In this document: positions 62,071-64,000 of the stretch, one piece after another
Layout of the letters: each line of letters opens with the position of its first letter
Position numbering within the stretch: the stretch's first letter is position 1
The notes under the pieces: model-generated
Databases searched by the model: none
What the model was told of the DNA's origin: nothing
The model's input: the letters and a program-made list of their open reading frames with translations, nothing else
NCBI RefSeq assembly: GCF_030269685.1
Contig: NZ_BSTT01000016.1
Coordinates: 1 to 64,000 of the forward strand
Length of the DNA stretch: 64,000 nucleotides
DNA from: Actinomycetospora sp. NBRC 106378
GTDB taxonomy: Bacteria; Actinomycetota; Actinomycetes; Mycobacteriales; Pseudonocardiaceae
Direction of reading: 5' to 3'
Translations under genes and position numbers: made by a program

Positions 62071-63366
62071 TCATGGTCCGGCTCGGCTGGTGTAGGTGTG
62101 TCCGGTCGGGGTGGTGGTCTGGACGGTGTGGGGTTGGTCGCCGAGGCCGTCGTGGAGGACCTCGTGGTGCCACCCGGGGAGTTCCTTGTCCTCGTTGTGG
62201 CGCACGCAGCCACCGCGGCCGTTCCCGAAACTGGTCGGGCCGCCGGCTTTGCGGCCTGTGATGTGGTCGAGGTGGCGGATCGGGGCGTCGCAGAAGGGTT
62301 CGCGGCACCAGCCGTGGTCGCGCCAGGTGACCAGCTTCGCGAGGAACCCGTCGAACAACCGCCGCTGCGGGTCACCCCCGACCAGGCCGCCGTGGGCGGG
62401 GTGGGCGAACAGTCGCCGCCACCACCGCTGCCCGCCGGTGTAGCGCAGCAGGTCGGAGACGATCCCGGACGGCAGCGGCCCGTGCCCGACCAGTTCGGCG
62501 GTCTTCGGGCTGTCCGGGTCGGTCAACGCGTCGAGCGGGAGCACGATCCCGACCTCGACGTTGACGTCCTCGGCGTAGACCTGTCCGGTGAGTCGTTCGA
62601 CGAGGGTGTCGGCGATGATCTGATCCCGGGTGCGGTCGTCGGTGTCCCCGGTCGCGATCAACGAGTCGGCGTACTGCCGTAGCGCCGTGATGCAGGCGAC
62701 GCCCTGCTCGACGGGCAGCAGGCCGGAGAGCACGGCCATGGTGTCCGGGGCGGGGCGCAGGGTGACCCGGCGGTCCTTGCGGGCGGTGCGCCCGCGGGCG
62801 GTGAATCCGATGGGGTCGGCCTCGTAGGCGAGTTTCTTCACCGCCGCGACCGCGGCCTTGCGGCCCAGTTCGTCGAGCCCGGCCTCGGCGGCCTGCTTGT
62901 CGACCAGGCGGCGGGTCTCGGGGTCGAGGTGGGAGGTCAACGAGACGATCTGCTCGGCGAGCCATTCGCTGATCCGCCCGGCGGCGAGCAGCGCCCGGGT
63001 ACACGGCAGGTCCGTGGCCAACGCCCGCGCGGCGTTCAGGCGTCGGTCGGCGACGTGTGGGGAGACGTGTGCGGCCAGGGCGATCTGGTCGGCGATGCCG
63101 CGCCCGAGTTTCTCCGGGTCCAACCGGCCGGTGGCGATCTGGGCGAGCTGCGCTTCGACCTGGGCACGCCCGAACGCGACCATCGCGGTGTGCTGCGCCG
63201 CCGCGACCGCGGACCGGACCTGCTCCAGGACCGCGATCCGGTCGATCTGGGCGGCGCCGTCGTCACCAGGAGCCGGGTCGGTGGGGAGTTCGGCGAGTTC
63301 GCTGAGGCGGGTGAGCAGCGCGGTCAGCTCCTCGCCGACCGCGTCCACCGCCTCGTTCGAACTCAT
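62071..63366 (-). CDS. DUF222 / HNH endonuclease domain protein (13E12-repeat type)
   Basis: 431 residues. Residues 20-330 match DUF222 (AQHTAMVAFGRAQVEAQLAQ, AARALATDLPCTRALLAAGRI, KQAAEAGLDELGRKAA, VTLRPAPDTMAVLSGLLP), followed by a C-terminal HNH motif (CREPFCDAPIRHLDHI, GGPTSFGNG, C-x2-HN). These multi-copy genes are common in actinobacteria and suspected to be mobile or selfish. The DNA is slightly less biased in codon use than the cob genes. Confidence 0.85.
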   Translation of the reverse strand: MSSNEAVDAVGEELTALLTRLSELAELPTDPAPGDDGAAQIDRIAVLEQVRSAVAAAQHTAMVAFGRAQVEAQLAQIATGRLDPEKLGRGIADQIALAAHVSPHVADRRLNAARALATDLPCTRALLAAGRISEWLAEQIVSLTSHLDPETRRLVDKQAAEAGLDELGRKAAVAAVKKLAYEADPIGFTARGRTARKDRRVTLRPAPDTMAVLSGLLPVEQGVACITALRQYADSLIATGDTDDRTRDQIIADTLVERLTGQVYAEDVNVEVGIVLPLDALTDPDSPKTAELVGHGPLPSGIVSDLLRYTGGQRWWRRLFAHPAHGGLVGGDPQRRLFDGFLAKLVTWRDHGWCREPFCDAPIRHLDHITGRKAGGPTSFGNGRGGCVRHNEDKELPGWHHEVLHDGLGDQPHTVQTTTPTGHTYTSRAGP

Positions 63367-63426
63367 GTTCGCAAGCTAGCAGCGACCCCCGACAGTCACG
63401 GCCAGTCCAGCGCCGCCACCAGCGAG

Positions 63427-63488
63427 GATGCGGCGAACCTGGCGTCCAGTGACAGCAACGACGCTTTCCTGCCACGAAAGCAGGGGCC
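63427..63488 (+). repeat. Dispersed element A, copy 5 (intergenic)
   Basis: Contains the full 20-bp core GACAGCAACGACGCTTTCCT at 63451-63470 and ends GCCACGAAAGCAGGGGC like copy 1. The left part has diverged. Located between the DUF222 gene and the SDR. Confidence 0.8.
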
Positions 63489-63557
63489 GGGCCGCGGTCG
63501 AGGCGGCCGCCGCGGAGCGGATCGTCCTGCGCCCGACCGACCGCCGCGGGGCCCCGC

Positions 63558-64000
63558 TCACACCTCCAGACCCGCCGGCGCACCGGCCAGCGCCTGCTTG
63601 AGCCCCCGGCTCGGCGCGTCGGCGAGGACCTCGTCGGCCCCCGCGACGATCCCGTCCACGATCTGCGCGGCGACGTCCTTCGCGGCGATCTTCGGGACGT
63701 CGAGGTGGGCGACCATGTCGGTGTCCATGAAGCCGAGGTAGACGCCGACCACGTGCGTGCCCTGCTCGCGCAGCTCCACCCGCACGCCGTTGGTGAGCGA
63801 CCACGCCGCGGCCTTCGTCGCCGCGTAGGAGCCGGCCCACGGTGCCGCGGCCCAGGACAGCGCGGACAGGACGGTCACGACCGTGCCCCCGCCGCGGCGG
63901 GCGAGTACCGGGGCGAACGCCCGGAGCACCGCGACCGGGCCCCAGAAGTTGGTCTCCATCTCGGCGCGGGCGTGCTCCGGGTCGCCGGTCAGCAGGGACC
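63558..64000 (-). CDS. SDR family oxidoreductase, 5' part outside the window
   Basis: The C-terminal 147 residues of a short-chain dehydrogenase; the frame continues upstream through 64000 without a stop (SLLTGDPEHARAE before METNFWGP), so the Rossmann start is outside. The catalytic set visible is Ser in VTVLSALSW, Tyr and Lys in GSYAATKAA; LGFMDTDMVAHLDVPKI follows. The tail AADVAAQIVDGI-type pattern suggests the SDR group near FabG/KR with an A-type dimer helix. Confidence 0.85.
   Translation of the reverse strand, partial: SLLTGDPEHARAEMETNFWGPVAVLRAFAPVLARRGGGTVVTVLSALSWAAAPWAGSYAATKAAAWSLTNGVRVELREQGTHVVGVYLGFMDTDMVAHLDVPKIAAKDVAAQIVDGIVAGADEVLADAPSRGLKQALAGAPAGLEV

Noticed and set aside
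58862-62308. A 1148-residue minus-strand frame across SRPBCC, cobQ, MetX-like and DUF222 genes
   Set aside because: It crosses several well-supported genes in other frames and has the composition of a shadow.

Overview
The window looks like a chromosomal segment of a very GC-rich, mycothiol-using actinobacterium, most likely in Pseudonocardiales (Pseudonocardia or Actinomycetospora-like; this placement is inference). The evidence is the strong G/C third-position bias, frequent GTG starts, a mycothione reductase, a MenJ-type reductase, an F420/Ddn-type protein, a DUF222-HNH protein, and gene order shared with Mycobacterium tuberculosis around rimP-nusA-ylxR-infB-rbfA, proS and cobB-cobO-chelatase. 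No rRNA, tRNA or CRISPR array was seen.

Layout. 1-10.1 kb: tail of an IS110-type transposase, then a minus-strand translation/ribosome-assembly block (rimP, nusA, ylxR, infB, DUF503, rbfA, MATE pump, FabG-like SDR, an unknown gene, truB). 10.2-24.6 kb: a Tat lipoprotein and a DUF4439 protein (both next to rimP in M. tuberculosis too), then accessory genes: TetR/DUF1772, SDR, YjbQ, menJ, a zinc alcohol dehydrogenase with its AcoR/MimR-type activator, ROK, HAD-MFS, a Gly/Ser-rich membrane protein and a glycosyltransferase. 24.6-36.8 kb: proS, a 977-residue disordered membrane-anchored protein, an MshC/CysS-like ligase, LapA-like protein, a saccharopine-dehydrogenase-like protein, a DinB/DUF664 pseudogene, a three-gene YbjQ-type operon and an EfpA-type exporter. 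36.8-41.5 kb: late cobalamin genes (CobE/CbiG-C, cobB, cobO, chelatase-like AAA-VWA). 41.7-42.9 kb: a toxin-antitoxin pair. 42.9-43.7 kb: iron-box-controlled siderophore-interacting protein. 43.7-49.8 kb: a quinate/shikimate catabolism cluster (TIM-barrel protein, TetR, MHS transporter, QsuB-like dehydratase, QsuD-like dehydrogenase) with three matching operators. 49.9-64 kb: secreted serine protease, mtr, a hydrolase whose 3' end overlaps mtr, three TetR-type or redox units, cobQ, a MetX-like hydrolase-fold protein, a DUF222-HNH protein and a truncated SDR.

The most unusual content is repetitive rather than genic. (A) A roughly 45-60 bp element with core GACAGCAACGACGCTTTCCT occurs at five loci. 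Three are intergenic; two are inside coding sequence (cobB and the chelatase gene), where it is read through in frame as a surface-loop or linker insertion. (B) A 15-bp near-palindrome, GACCCGNCGTCRGGA, occurs at 19 places I could find, about half of them inside genes, where it usually encodes PDDGS or PDAGS. The two families lie about 10-25 bp apart at two loci. (C) A 54-bp direct repeat lies at the 3' end of qsuB and contains its stop codon. Together they suggest expansion of small palindromic elements tolerated inside proteins, comparable in concept to Rickettsia palindromic elements.

Regulation is unusually readable: clean inverted repeats mark operators for four linked TetR-family genes, one palindrome for an unlinked regulator, an IdeR/DtxR box, and paired sites for the activator of the alcohol dehydrogenase.
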